Translations under genes and position numbers: made by a program | Part shown: in pieces, positions 24,201 to 30,644 of the stretch | How the letters are laid out: the number at the start of each line of letters is the position of its first letter | Position numbering within the stretch: the stretch's first letter is position 1 | NCBI RefSeq assembly: GCF_002910825.1 | Contig: NZ_NEUB01000633.1 | Coordinates: 1 to 32,066, forward strand | DNA: 32,066 nt | Reading direction: 5' to 3' | From: Streptomyces sp. SM1 | GTDB taxonomy: Bacteria; Actinomycetota; Actinomycetes; Streptomycetales; Streptomycetaceae | The notes under the pieces: generated by a model | The model's input: only the letters and a program-made list of their open reading frames with translations | What the model was told of the DNA's origin: nothing | The model's database searches: none

Positions 24201-25583
24201 GGCGTCCTTGGCGGCGCACCCGTCGTACCCGTACGCGAAGCTCTCGGTCTTGAGGTGGTCTATCCAGAAGCCCGAGGCGTTCTGGGAGTTCCATGTGGTG
24301 GACGAACTGATCCCCTTGGTGCGCCATAGCTGCACGCCTCGGTCGGAGCATGACGCCGACCAGGTGTTGCGCACGACGAACTCTGCCGAGAGGATGCTGC
24401 GCCCCGCGAACGCGGAGACGGGTACGCGGTAGAAGAGGCGTTTGGTGTCATGGGGCGCGCAGTAGTTCCAGTTGCAGTAGCCCAGGCCCGAGTCGGAGTC
24501 GCCGTTGAACTTCCACTGGGGCGAGTTGGCCCAGTACTTGGAGACCATGGTCCATGCGGTGGCCTTAGGGGTGTACCACTGCGGGTCGATGAAGACCGGA
24601 TACATGGTGTCCTCGCCCTTCAGCACATCCGCGTCCGGCGTCAGGACCAGCTCGTCCTGCCCGTCCGCCACCTCGACCCCGACGGGAGCGAGCTTGCCCG
24701 ACTCCCCGGCGCCCGGCTGATCGCCTGACTCCGCTGCCGCGCCGGCCGACGCGCTCCTGCCCTCCGCCTTCTCACCTGCTGCCGCCTTGCTCGGTTCCGC
24801 GCCCGCCGGGCTCTCCCCCGGGCTCGAATCCCACATCATCGGCCGCGGGGCCTCGAAGACCGGCGACTCGGCTCCCTTGTCGAGCGCCTGTAGTCCGCCT
24901 TCTTCGGTCTCCTCCACCGACAGGCCACGTGTATCCAGCTCCAACCGCAACTGGGCGAGTTCCGGGCTCGCGGCCGCCTCCGCCGACTTGACCACCAGCA
25001 ACTGGGTGAACCCGTCCTGCTGCGCCGTCATCCGCAGATCGACATCCGGCAGCACCGACGGGTAGGTGGCAACCGGGCCCGCGACCTCGGGCTTCGGCAG
25101 CGGCGTCGGCCAGGTCAGGCTCAGCTCACGCCCGGCGCGCTCCATACGCACCAGCGGGCTCTCTCCTCCGCCGGAGAACTCCAGATCTATCGTCGACGCC
25201 TCGGGGGCGATGGTGCCCTCGTTCGTGGCCGTCAGGTCGGTGTCGATCCGCTCCCAACCACCGTCGATGCGTGTCCAGACGGGACGCAGGTATTCACGCG
25301 CCTGAAGGCGACCGTCCGGGGTCGCGAAGACCTCGCTCGCCTCCCCGCGCAGCGACACGATCTCCACGGGTTCGCCGGTCTTCTTGGCCTTGGCCAGCGC
25401 TTCGGCCTCCGTGAGGCCACCGGCGTCATGGCCGACGGTCCTCGCCGCGCTTCTCGGCGGAACCGGCGAATCCGGCACGCCGGCCACAGCCTCACCGGTC
25501 AGCGCCGGAGCCGACCCGACGGCTAACGCTGCGCCCATCAGGACGCCAATGGCCCTGGCACTGCCTTGACTTCGGCCCCACAT
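21297..25583 (-). CDS. Secreted LamG-domain protein paired with the RHS toxin
   Basis: About 1428 aa from ATG 25583; the frame is open to TTG 25667, but a signal peptide starts properly at MWGRSQGSARAIGVLMGAAL. A Pro/Glu/Ala-rich segment at about 245-290 links an N-terminal strand-rich region to a DNRLRE-like domain at about 360-510 (LFYRVPVSAFAGRSILSAEF). A fibronectin-like stretch comes next, then three LamG/concanavalin-like domains at about 735-945, 955-1170 and 1180-1415, each with an FTVSAW motif. The third has an inserted acidic loop between cysteines (DGDGDGESDD), a likely calcium site. LamG domains usually bind sugars or proteins, so it may anchor or deliver the RHS protein at the cell surface; that role is inferred. 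Codon 20, in the signal peptide, is TTA (25524-25526), implying bldA dependence. Confidence 0.82.
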   Translation of the reverse strand: MWGRSQGSARAIGVLMGAALAVGSAPALTGEAVAGVPDSPVPPRSAARTVGHDAGGLTEAEALAKAKKTGEPVEIVSLRGEASEVFATPDGRLQAREYLRPVWTRIDGGWERIDTDLTATNEGTIAPEASTIDLEFSGGGESPLVRMERAGRELSLTWPTPLPKPEVAGPVATYPSVLPDVDLRMTAQQDGFTQLLVVKSAEAAASPELAQLRLELDTRGLSVEETEEGGLQALDKGAESPVFEAPRPMMWDSSPGESPAGAEPSKAAAGEKAEGRSASAGAAAESGDQPGAGESGKLAPVGVEVADGQDELVLTPDADVLKGEDTMYPVFIDPQWYTPKATAWTMVSKYWANSPQWKFNGDSDSGLGYCNWNYCAPHDTKRLFYRVPVSAFAGRSILSAEFVVRNTWSASCSDRGVQLWRTKGISSSTTWNSQNASGFWIDHLKTESFAYGYDGCAAKDAEFDVRSAVQQAANGKWSTMTFGLQASSESDGYGWKRFSDDAYLRVKYNRPPSQLKMSQLTMEYGGTCKTPSSLARVRTLGTIRANNVTDPDGDNVGVQFQAQWDGGSWSPTRAAGKASGSSFAISLPSSIPQNKTVRWYARVFDGAQYSPWSHAGAASACYFVYDTSVPQAPTVSSGEYPESDPSNPEDPWYDGVGQYGSFTVDGVNSDVTTYWYGVNGDPTSRNKITTSGGAARIAKVLPAEPGVNFFTAQAFDSAGNGSEIRTYQYRVKAGQPDRATWQMDEGAGASQAEGSTPPRTLRLLGGTTAGVEGAVGTAVRFNGTDGYADTDLSPVNTNQGFTVSAWVNFDEQPTHSMVVATQPGNIMAGSELYYSPVHGWVFNQHASDAAGATSVMAKAATPAPVTVGKWTHVAGSYDATLDRLRLYVDGQLVGEKAWSTPWNARRGLRIGAGSYSGTPGNFFSGAIDDVQIFSRQLEDSEVTQLHAKQTVGDPGPPAIAVFPLDEAADATEIVGHGEVIPATYHGTVTTGVPGVAGKAAHFDGTTGYGKIGETSAPHVNTFRSFTVSAWAKLDSLSSQSGVVALQAGKERPGMELYYSAAAQQWAFAQYTADSADAGIARVMQPTGAKAHAGEWAHLVGVHDTDDNTLTLYVNGTKAGSVTQNSPFFADRSMYLGTGSFSGATQYFFPGTIDDVRVQDRPVSAEEVQQMFKQRPLLKSRWTFETASGTPLTTPDASASGNDMTLHGGATLGSGWVDGGVDLDGVDDYGVTSTVPVDTSASFTVSAWAQAAALPSSSAALLSVPGTAQSAFTVRYEPRASDAGPGHWRIAMASVDSTDATVNHVDNGQFFSPTEWTHLAVVYDGFAKHLSLYVNGQLEEVACTDGDGDGESDDIACEDRLSWADDVLSFKSVQPMQLGRAKSGSIWGDYWPGAVSDVWAFQGPLTAGQVQQLSEGLPGAPTEVPDGDF

Positions 25584-25850
25584 CCCCGCCACACCCCACC
25601 CACAGAGCCCACACAGTTGCCTTCCGTACCCCACCTCGTTACCGAACGTCAGGTCAACGGGTAGCAAACGGACATTGGCGTCGCGGATTCATGTAGTGCA
25701 CGTGAGGATCGTTACGTTTGGGAATGGGTACGTGAGGCTTGATCACGCTATGGCTGTGTGTGTGGTGTGGCACCTCTCAAGCCGGCGTGACACCTCCCCC
25801 GGGAGATGCTGGGGCGAAGCCCGGTCGGCACAATCCGCCTCTTCGCCCGA
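25584..25850. promoter_or_regulatory. Upstream region of the LamG-RHS genes
   Basis: No gene is supported here. The sequence ACGTGAGG occurs twice on the plus strand (near 25699 and 25731), about 30 bp apart, and could be a regulator site. The LamG promoter should lie here, but no convincing -35/-10 pair stands out. The ATPase gene at 25851 also ends here. Confidence 0.3.
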
Positions 25851-26285
25851 TCACTCGACGCGGCTCCCCGATGTCACGTCCGGGCCCAGTTCGCACCAGA
25901 TGTACTTGCCCCGGCTACCGTCCCTGACCAGCGGTTGCCAGCCCCACACGTCGGCGCACGCTCTGATCAGCGCCAGCCCTCGGCCGTCCTCCCGGTCGAC
26001 GGCCAGGTCCAGCGGCTGCGGTGGCTCCGGCGGGGAGGGGTCCGCATCCCACGCACCCAGCCTCAGCACGCCGGCCTCCGACCAGCGCACCCGCAGGGCG
26101 GCGGGGCCCTTGGTGTGACGTACGGCGTTCGACACCGGTTCCGTTGCGAGAAGTTCGGCCACGTCGACCAGGCGGATCAGGCCGTGCATGGTCAGGATCA
26201 GACGGAGAGTGCGGCGGCAGATGGTGACGGCGCGGGTGTCGTTGGGGATGGAGAGGGAGTACTCCCACGGGTCGTTTTCGGGCAT
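25851..26285 (-). CDS. Anti-sigma-factor-type ATP-binding protein (HATPase_c_2)
   Basis: A 144-aa single-domain GHKL ATPase of the RsbW-like kind common in Streptomyces. The N box ELLATEPVSNAVRHT (about residues 44-58), the G1-type LGAWDAD segment and the GRGLALI loop are visible. Such proteins bind ATP and may phosphorylate or sequester regulators. ATG 26285 is preceded by CAGGA. It is divergent from the XRE gene at 26503, a very frequent Streptomyces arrangement with XRE-DUF5753 and DUF397 (abaA- and bldB-region-like clusters). The target is unknown. Confidence 0.85.
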   Translation of the reverse strand: MPENDPWEYSLSIPNDTRAVTICRRTLRLILTMHGLIRLVDVAELLATEPVSNAVRHTKGPAALRVRWSEAGVLRLGAWDADPSPPEPPQPLDLAVDREDGRGLALIRACADVWGWQPLVRDGSRGKYIWCELGPDVTSGSRVE

Positions 26286-26502
26286 GTCGATTCCTGTCCG
26301 GTGGAAGGGCTGGAGGAGGAGCCGGTGTCATTGCCGCATCCGTCATGGCAGGACAGAGCGGTGCACTTCCGGACCACGCATTGCGCAACGTAGGCGCTGT
26401 GTGACTGAAAGTAGGGCATAGATTTATTACTCAGCAAGCCGTTCGCGTAATCTGCCCCCGAACGGGTCGCCCGGTCACAGCCATTGAGGCGAGGAGGAAG
26501 CC
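26286..26502. promoter_or_regulatory. Divergent promoter region of the ATPase and XRE genes
   Basis: This 217-bp gap must hold both promoters. An A/T-rich patch (TAGATTTATTACTC, about 26420-26433) is the best candidate for melting near the XRE promoter. A strong GAGGAGGAA ribosome site precedes the XRE ATG. No operator could be defined. Confidence 0.35.
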
Positions 26503-27354
26503 ATGCCGCCCAGACGGCAACCCACCGCACGCCAGGCACGGTTGGGCGCGGAGCTGCGGAAGTTGCGCGAGGCGGCGGGACTCAAGGCCACCGAGGCGGC
26601 AAGCCTGCTCGGCGTGAACTCCGTGCAGATGAGCCAGATGGAGTCCGGCATCGCCGGTGTGAGCGAGGAACGGCTACGACGCCTCGGCGCCCACTACGCG
26701 TGCTCCGACAGCGAGTTACTGTCAGCGCTCGTGGTGATGACAGCCGGCCGTACCCGCGGCTGGTGGGAGGAGTACCGGGGCACGCTGCCCAACTCCTTCC
26801 TGGACCTTTCCGAGCTGGAACATCACGCCTCCTTCCGGTGGGACGTCGACTTTCTGCACATCCCGGGCCTGCTGCAGACCGAGGACTACGCGCGGGCGCT
26901 CTTCTCCTACGTGAGTCCCGACTTCCCCGAGAGCGAGAGGGCTCGTTGGGTGGAGCACCGTATGCGGCGCCGCGTTGTCATCGACCGTCCTGATCCGGTG
27001 CCGTATGTGGCGGTCATCCACGAAGCGGCTCTCCGTATCCGCGTGAGCAGCCGTCCCGCCTCACGCGCCCAACTCGCCCGCATCGTGGAAGCGTCCGAAG
27101 CCGACGCGGTCACCGTTCGTGTCATCCCCTTCGAACTGGACGGATTCGGCGGGGCCGGAAGCGCCATGGTGTACGCGGGCGGGCCCGTCCCTCAGCTGGA
27201 CACCGTGGTGTGTGATGGCCCGAACGGCACGGTGTTCATCGACGCGGCTGCACAACTGGGCCACTTTCGAACGCTCTTCCATAAAGTGGAGGCAGCATCG
27301 CTCGAGCCTGAGCGTTCGCGTGACTTCATCCACAGGCTGGCGAAGGAGCTGTGA
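26503..27354 (+). CDS. XRE regulator with DUF5753 (Scr1-like), TTA-containing
   Basis: A 283-aa protein. Residues about 10-65 form an XRE helix-turn-helix (LGAELRKLREAAGLKATEAA, NSVQMSQMESGIAGVS). The rest is the DUF5753 domain of the Scr1 type: WWEEYRG near 84, FLHIPGLLQTEDYARAL near 117, and late VIPFELDGFGGAGS and FHKVEAASL motifs. In Streptomyces such regulators pair with a DUF397 protein that binds them and modulates their activity. The start has an excellent ribosome site (GAGGAGGAA). Codon 72 is TTA (26716-26718), so full-length regulator should need the bldA tRNA. Its stop overlaps the DUF397 start. Confidence 0.9.
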   Translation: MPPRRQPTARQARLGAELRKLREAAGLKATEAASLLGVNSVQMSQMESGIAGVSEERLRRLGAHYACSDSELLSALVVMTAGRTRGWWEEYRGTLPNSFLDLSELEHHASFRWDVDFLHIPGLLQTEDYARALFSYVSPDFPESERARWVEHRMRRRVVIDRPDPVPYVAVIHEAALRIRVSSRPASRAQLARIVEASEADAVTVRVIPFELDGFGGAGSAMVYAGGPVPQLDTVVCDGPNGTVFIDAAAQLGHFRTLFHKVEAASLEPERSRDFIHRLAKEL

Positions 27355-27566
27355 AATCCGTCATGACGACCCCTGACATCTGGAAGAAGTCGTCCTACTC
27401 GGGCGGCGGTGAAGGCAATGCCTGCGTAGAGATCGCCCACCGCCACCCCCTCATAGCCGTCCGCGACTCCAAGGCCCCGGACCGGGCCACGCTCACCTTC
27501 CCCACCACCGCCTTCAGCGCGTTCACCGCCCGTCTCGGCAGCCTCAAGGCACTCGACGTGGAATGA
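27351..27566 (+). CDS. DUF397 protein, probable partner of the XRE regulator
   Basis: A 71-aa protein with the family pattern WKKSSYSGGGEGNACVEIA, then IAVRDSKAPD and a final FSAFTARLGS. GTG 27351 overlaps the XRE stop (GTGA) and sits behind GAAGGAG; ATG 27363 lacks a ribosome site. DUF397 proteins act as small antagonists or co-factors of the adjacent XRE-DUF5753 regulators (as in bldB-like and Scr2-type pairs). The coupled start suggests fixed stoichiometry. Confidence 0.92.
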   Translation: MKSVMTTPDIWKKSSYSGGGEGNACVEIAHRHPLIAVRDSKAPDRATLTFPTTAFSAFTARLGSLKALDVE

Positions 27567-27679
27567 ACCGTTCGGCAGACGCGGCCGCGAGGCACCCATG
27601 TGACTACGTCGAGCGTGATCCCGGCATGCCGCCGACCATGGCTCCTCAGGGAATCAACAAGGGGCTGTGGCATGGCGGT

Positions 27680-27695
27680 TGAGTAGGTGTACTCA
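27680..27695. promoter_or_regulatory. Inverted repeat upstream of the DUF2238 gene
   Basis: TGAGTA-GGTG-TACTCA is a perfect 6-bp inverted repeat with a 4-bp spacer, 92 bp before the DUF2238 start. It has the look of a dimeric regulator site. The regulator is unknown. Confidence 0.4.
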
Positions 27696-27787
27696 TGCCG
27701 GGACGTCGGGGTGCGTTGAGGATGGCGGTACCCCCGGACGGCAGGGAAAGACGGACTGTCGGGGGCCCTGAAGATGAGGAGCCGCTG

Positions 27788-28468
27788 ATGTCGTCCTTCC
27801 CCGCGTCCGTCGGATCACCGAACGGCACGCTTTCGGTCCCGGGCCATAGTCGCCGTCGACTGCCTGCCGTCCTCGCGGTCCTCGTCGCTGCTGCGCTCGT
27901 GGTGTCGGCGTTCGGCGCCAAGGACCCGACGACGTGGGTGCTGGAGACGGTGTGGGTGATGGTGGGCCTGCCGATGGCGGTCCTGCTTCGCCGGCGGTTC
28001 CCGCTGAGCGGTCTGCTCTGTGGCCTTCTGGCCGTCCACGCCATCGTCCTCATCGTCGGCGGGCACTACACGTACGCGGACGTTCCGGCCGGTGACTGGG
28101 TGCGCGAGTGGTTCGGCCTGGAGCGCAACCCCTACGACCGCTTCGGGCACCTCATGCAGGGCTTCGTCCCGGCGATCCTGGTCCGGGAACTGCTCGTCCG
28201 GACCTCGCCCCTGCGCGGCAGCCGCTGGCTCGCCCCGCTGACGGTCTGCGCCTGCCTCGCCTTCAGCGCAACCTTCGAGATGCTGGAGTGGCTGGCGGCC
28301 GTGACCGGGGGACAGGCGGCCGACGCGTTCCTGGGGACGCAGGGTGATGTCTGGGACACCCAGTGGGACATGTTCTGCGCATTGATCGGCGCCACCGCCT
28401 CGCTCCTGTTCCTCCGGCGCCCGCACGACCGCAGCCTTGCCCGCCTGGAGGTTCCCACGAAGGCCTGA
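27788..28468 (+). CDS. DUF2238 (YjdF-like) membrane protein
   Basis: A 226-aa membrane protein. I chose ATG 27788 because GAGGAG lies 6 nt before it; the frame opens upstream at 27695 without a ribosome site. About six membrane segments are visible (LPAVLAVLVAAALVVSAF, TVWVMVGLPMAVLL, LLCGLLAVHAIVLIVG, LVPAIL-type, LTVCACLAFSATFEM, FCALIGATASLLFL). The motifs HYTYADVP, NPYDRFGHLMQGF and FEMLEWL...QGDVWDTQWDM are the conserved DUF2238 signature. Acidic and His residues lie in the membrane plane, but the function is unknown. It appears to be a single-gene unit. Confidence 0.85.
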   Translation: MSSFPASVGSPNGTLSVPGHSRRRLPAVLAVLVAAALVVSAFGAKDPTTWVLETVWVMVGLPMAVLLRRRFPLSGLLCGLLAVHAIVLIVGGHYTYADVPAGDWVREWFGLERNPYDRFGHLMQGFVPAILVRELLVRTSPLRGSRWLAPLTVCACLAFSATFEMLEWLAAVTGGQAADAFLGTQGDVWDTQWDMFCALIGATASLLFLRRPHDRSLARLEVPTKA

Positions 28469-28673
28469 ACGATGCGGCGGCACACCTGGTCACTTCCAAA
28501 CGCTCTTCCACGTCACGAGAGCGCCGAGGTCGAGCGTGCTCAGCAGGCACAGAAGGTGTGCGAAATGGAATGACGCCGATAGCAGCCCCGGCCGCAGGTG
28601 GCGACAGGAGCGGATGTCCCGGTGGCGCCGTTGCCTCTGCGGAAGACCGGGGACCGCAGCGCCCTGCGGACCG

Positions 28674-28679
28674 TAGACT
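28674..28679 (+). promoter_or_regulatory. -10 box of a probable leaderless transcript
   Basis: TAGACT ends 7 bp before the ATG at 28687, so transcription would start at or beside the start codon. No ribosome site precedes that ATG. Leaderless messages with this geometry are common in Streptomyces. Confidence 0.5.
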
Positions 28680-28686
28680 GTCCGGT

Positions 28687-28911
28687 ATGACCGTTCGCGA
28701 GGAAGCACACCGCCTTCTGGATGCGTTGCCGGAGGACCGGCTGATGGATGCCATAGAGCTGTTGCGCGAATGGGCCGAGGTGGAGCGCGGTGAGCGCCCT
28801 CGTCGGCGCTTTCGCACGACCGCTTCCTTCGACGGCGACCCGGACCTCGGCGCGCGCGCGAAGGACATCGTTCATGAGGCATGGGACGGTCAGGAGCAGC
28901 GCAGCGCGTGA
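28687..28911 (+). CDS. Putative antitoxin of a VapBC-like pair
   Basis: A 74-aa protein with a helical first half (VREEAHRLLDALPEDRLMDAIELLREWAEVER) and a basic then acidic second half (RPRRRFRTTASFDGDPDLGARAKDIV). It has no classical AbrB or ribbon-helix-helix motif that I can identify, but size, composition and position directly before a PIN-domain gene fit an antitoxin. The stop overlaps the toxin start (GTGA), giving the coupling usual for TA pairs. A -10 box 7 bp upstream implies a leaderless message. Confidence 0.65.
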   Translation: MTVREEAHRLLDALPEDRLMDAIELLREWAEVERGERPRRRFRTTASFDGDPDLGARAKDIVHEAWDGQEQRSA

Positions 28912-29318
28912 TCGTGATCGACACTGGCCCCGTGGTCGCGGCGGCCAATCGTAAAGACAAGCACCACTCCGCTTGCGTGCGTCTCCTGGAGAACCATCCC
29001 GGCCCGCTGCTGCTGCCGTCACCACTCGTGGCAGAGATCGGCTACATGCTCTCCAGCCGGGCCGGGGTGAAGGCGGAGTCCGATTTCCTGCGTGATGTGG
29101 CCGACGGCGTCTACGACCTCGTCCCCGTCACTCCGTCCGATGCCTCGCGGGCCGCCGATCTGGTGGAGCGGTACGCGGATCTTCCCCTGGGAACGGCGGA
29201 TGCCTTCGTCGTGGCCGTGGCGGAGAAGTTCCGCGCAGTCAACATCGCGACGCTGGACCGTCGCCACTTCAACATCGTCCGGCCCACCCACGTGGCTGCC
29301 TTGACCCTGCTGCCGTAG
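28908..29318 (+). CDS. PIN-domain ribonuclease toxin (VapC-like)
   Basis: A 136-aa PIN protein. The acidic residues expected to bind magnesium are present: D5 in VIVIDTGP, E in SPLVAEIGYM, D in GTADAFVVAVAE and D in TLDRRHFNIVRP. The start is GTG 28908, overlapping the antitoxin stop; AGGAG lies about 12 nt upstream. VapC toxins cleave tRNA or rRNA; the specific target is not predictable here. All catalytic residues being present suggests an active toxin controlled by the upstream protein. Confidence 0.85.
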   Translation: MIVIDTGPVVAAANRKDKHHSACVRLLENHPGPLLLPSPLVAEIGYMLSSRAGVKAESDFLRDVADGVYDLVPVTPSDASRAADLVERYADLPLGTADAFVVAVAEKFRAVNIATLDRRHFNIVRPTHVAALTLLP

Positions 29319-29428
29319 CGAGCCGCGGGCTCTCATCGTGAGCGTCGACGCCCTCTTGCGCGGGCGCGGGACAATGGACGGTGGCCCGCCTACCGGGGGT
29401 CGATCGCGAGGCAAGTGGAGGAGACCTC

Positions 29429-29794
29429 ATGGCGGAGCACGCGCCGCGCCGGGAGCAGCCGCGGCTACGGCCCGCGCCCCTGTTGTTCGAGCCCGCGGAG
29501 GCGGCCTCGGATCCCGAGCACTTCTTCGATCTGGAGTCGATCGAGGATCCGCGCGCGCTGCTGGAGCGGGCGACGGAGCTGACGCTGGCGTTCCGGGCCG
29601 CGACGGACCGGGCGACCGAGTTCCAGGCGATGGCGGCGGCCCAGCTGGCGGATCCCCGGCGCTTCGACCGGCTGACGACGGCGGACATCGCCGAGCGCGC
29701 CGAGTGGACCGAGGACTACGCGAAGAAGATGGTCGAGTTCGGGCGGGAGCTGCTTCGCGGCGGGGACGGGCCGGGGCGCACGGACCCCGCGTGA
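29429..29794 (+). CDS. Conserved actinomycete protein of unknown function
   Basis: A 121-aa soluble protein. ATG 29429 follows a good GGAGGAG site; the frame opens earlier at 29381 without one. It is mostly helical and acidic (PEHFFDLESIEDPRALLERATELTLAFRAATDRATEFQAMAAAQLADP), ending in a segment that looks like a short helix-turn-helix (RLTTADIAERAEWTEDYAKKM). I do not recognise a named family. It stands alone between the TA pair and the primase-like gene. Confidence 0.65.
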   Translation: MAEHAPRREQPRLRPAPLLFEPAEAASDPEHFFDLESIEDPRALLERATELTLAFRAATDRATEFQAMAAAQLADPRRFDRLTTADIAERAEWTEDYAKKMVEFGRELLRGGDGPGRTDPA

Positions 29795-29931
29795 GCCTCG
29801 CGGCGACACACGCTCGAACGGGCGTGGCATATGCCGGGTGGGTGGGCAGGATACGCGTTCGTCCAGCTGCGCGTCAGCACTTCACGCAACCCTGCGGAAC
29901 CGTTCCCTCACACACGGTAGATGTATGCGTC

Positions 29932-30534
29932 ATGAGCAGCACACGGAATGTCTCCGACGTCAGCGGTGTCACCCCGGACGGTGCCGCCTGGCTCGCCTCG
30001 GCCGGAACGTATCCGCGCAGCACGCTCTCGCACTGGGGGGAGCGGCCGGGCGCCCCGGTCGTACTGCCCTGCGGTGTGGTCTTCGACGTGGTGAGCGTGC
30101 CCGCGGTCTTCGGGCGGCGGATGCTGGACCGGATGTGGGAGGAGGGGCCTGGCTCCGGTCCCGTGGCCGAGTTCCGCGGGCGGATGCTGCTCTTCGCCCC
30201 GCCCGGTACGGCGCAGCGGCTGCCGGCCCTCCTGGAGTGGGAGGAGTGGGGTGCGCGCGGTGCGCGGACGGACGGGGTTCCGCCGCTGCTGTGCCACGGG
30301 GCCGGTGACGCGGTGACCATCCCGGCGCCCGGACCGGCTGACCCCGCCGAGCCCGTGGGGCCCGTGCCCGCCGCCCGCTGGCTGGTCGCCCCCGATACGC
30401 GTCGCCCCTGGCTGCCGGGCCCGGAGGTGCTGCTGTGGGCGGCCGTGCGGGCCGCCCGCGCGGCCGTGCGGATATCGATTTTTCCTCCCCCCGATCGTGG
30501 TGCTAATGTCTACGACGTCAGCAGGCGCCGCTAG
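29932..30534 (+). CDS. Small primase/polymerase-like protein (Streptomyces family)
   Basis: A 200-aa protein resembling the short Streptomyces proteins labelled bifunctional DNA primase/polymerase, N-terminal. Visible motifs are GAAWLASAGTYPRSTLSHW, VLPCGVVFDVV, GRRMLDRMW, GRMLLFAPPGTAQRLPALLEWEEWG and a C-terminal basic tail. The full catalytic triad of archaeo-eukaryotic primases is not obvious, so activity is uncertain. ATG 29932 has no strong ribosome site; a TAGATG box ending 8 bp before it suggests a leaderless message. The last 10 nt, including the TAG stop, lie inside the tRNA-Lys gene. Confidence 0.6.
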   Translation: MSSTRNVSDVSGVTPDGAAWLASAGTYPRSTLSHWGERPGAPVVLPCGVVFDVVSVPAVFGRRMLDRMWEEGPGSGPVAEFRGRMLLFAPPGTAQRLPALLEWEEWGARGARTDGVPPLLCHGAGDAVTIPAPGPADPAEPVGPVPAARWLVAPDTRRPWLPGPEVLLWAAVRAARAAVRISIFPPPDRGANVYDVSRRR

Positions 30535-30598
30535 CTCAGTTGGTTAGAGCAGCTGACTCTTAATCAGCGGGTCCGGGGTTCGAGTCCCTGGCGGCGCA
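30525..30598 (+). tRNA. tRNA-Lys (anticodon CUU)
   Basis: All arms fold: acceptor GCGCCGC (30525-30531) with GCGGCGC (30591-30597), D arm GCTC/GAGC, anticodon stem GCTGA/TCAGC with loop CTCTTAA and anticodon CTT at 30559-30561, and T arm with TTCGAGT. The discriminator is A 30598. CCA is not encoded. Its 5' end overlaps the end of the preceding CDS by 10 nt. Confidence 0.97.
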
Positions 30599-30600
30599 CG

Positions 30601-30644
30601 ACATGAGTGAGGCCCCTCGCGCGAGCGGGGGGCCTCATTCATGT
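30601..30644. terminator. Bidirectional terminator after tRNA-Lys
   Basis: A 16-bp stem with one G-T pair (30601-30616 with 29-44 of the same block, 30629-30644) starts 3 nt after the tRNA. The stop codon of the minus-strand metalloprotease (30639-30641) lies in its right arm, so it probably ends both transcripts. Confidence 0.75.

Noticed and set aside
30525..30598. tRNA-Lys as the attachment site of the AICE
   Set aside because: It is 17 kb from the integrase, and no tRNA 3'-end duplicate was seen near either AICE end.
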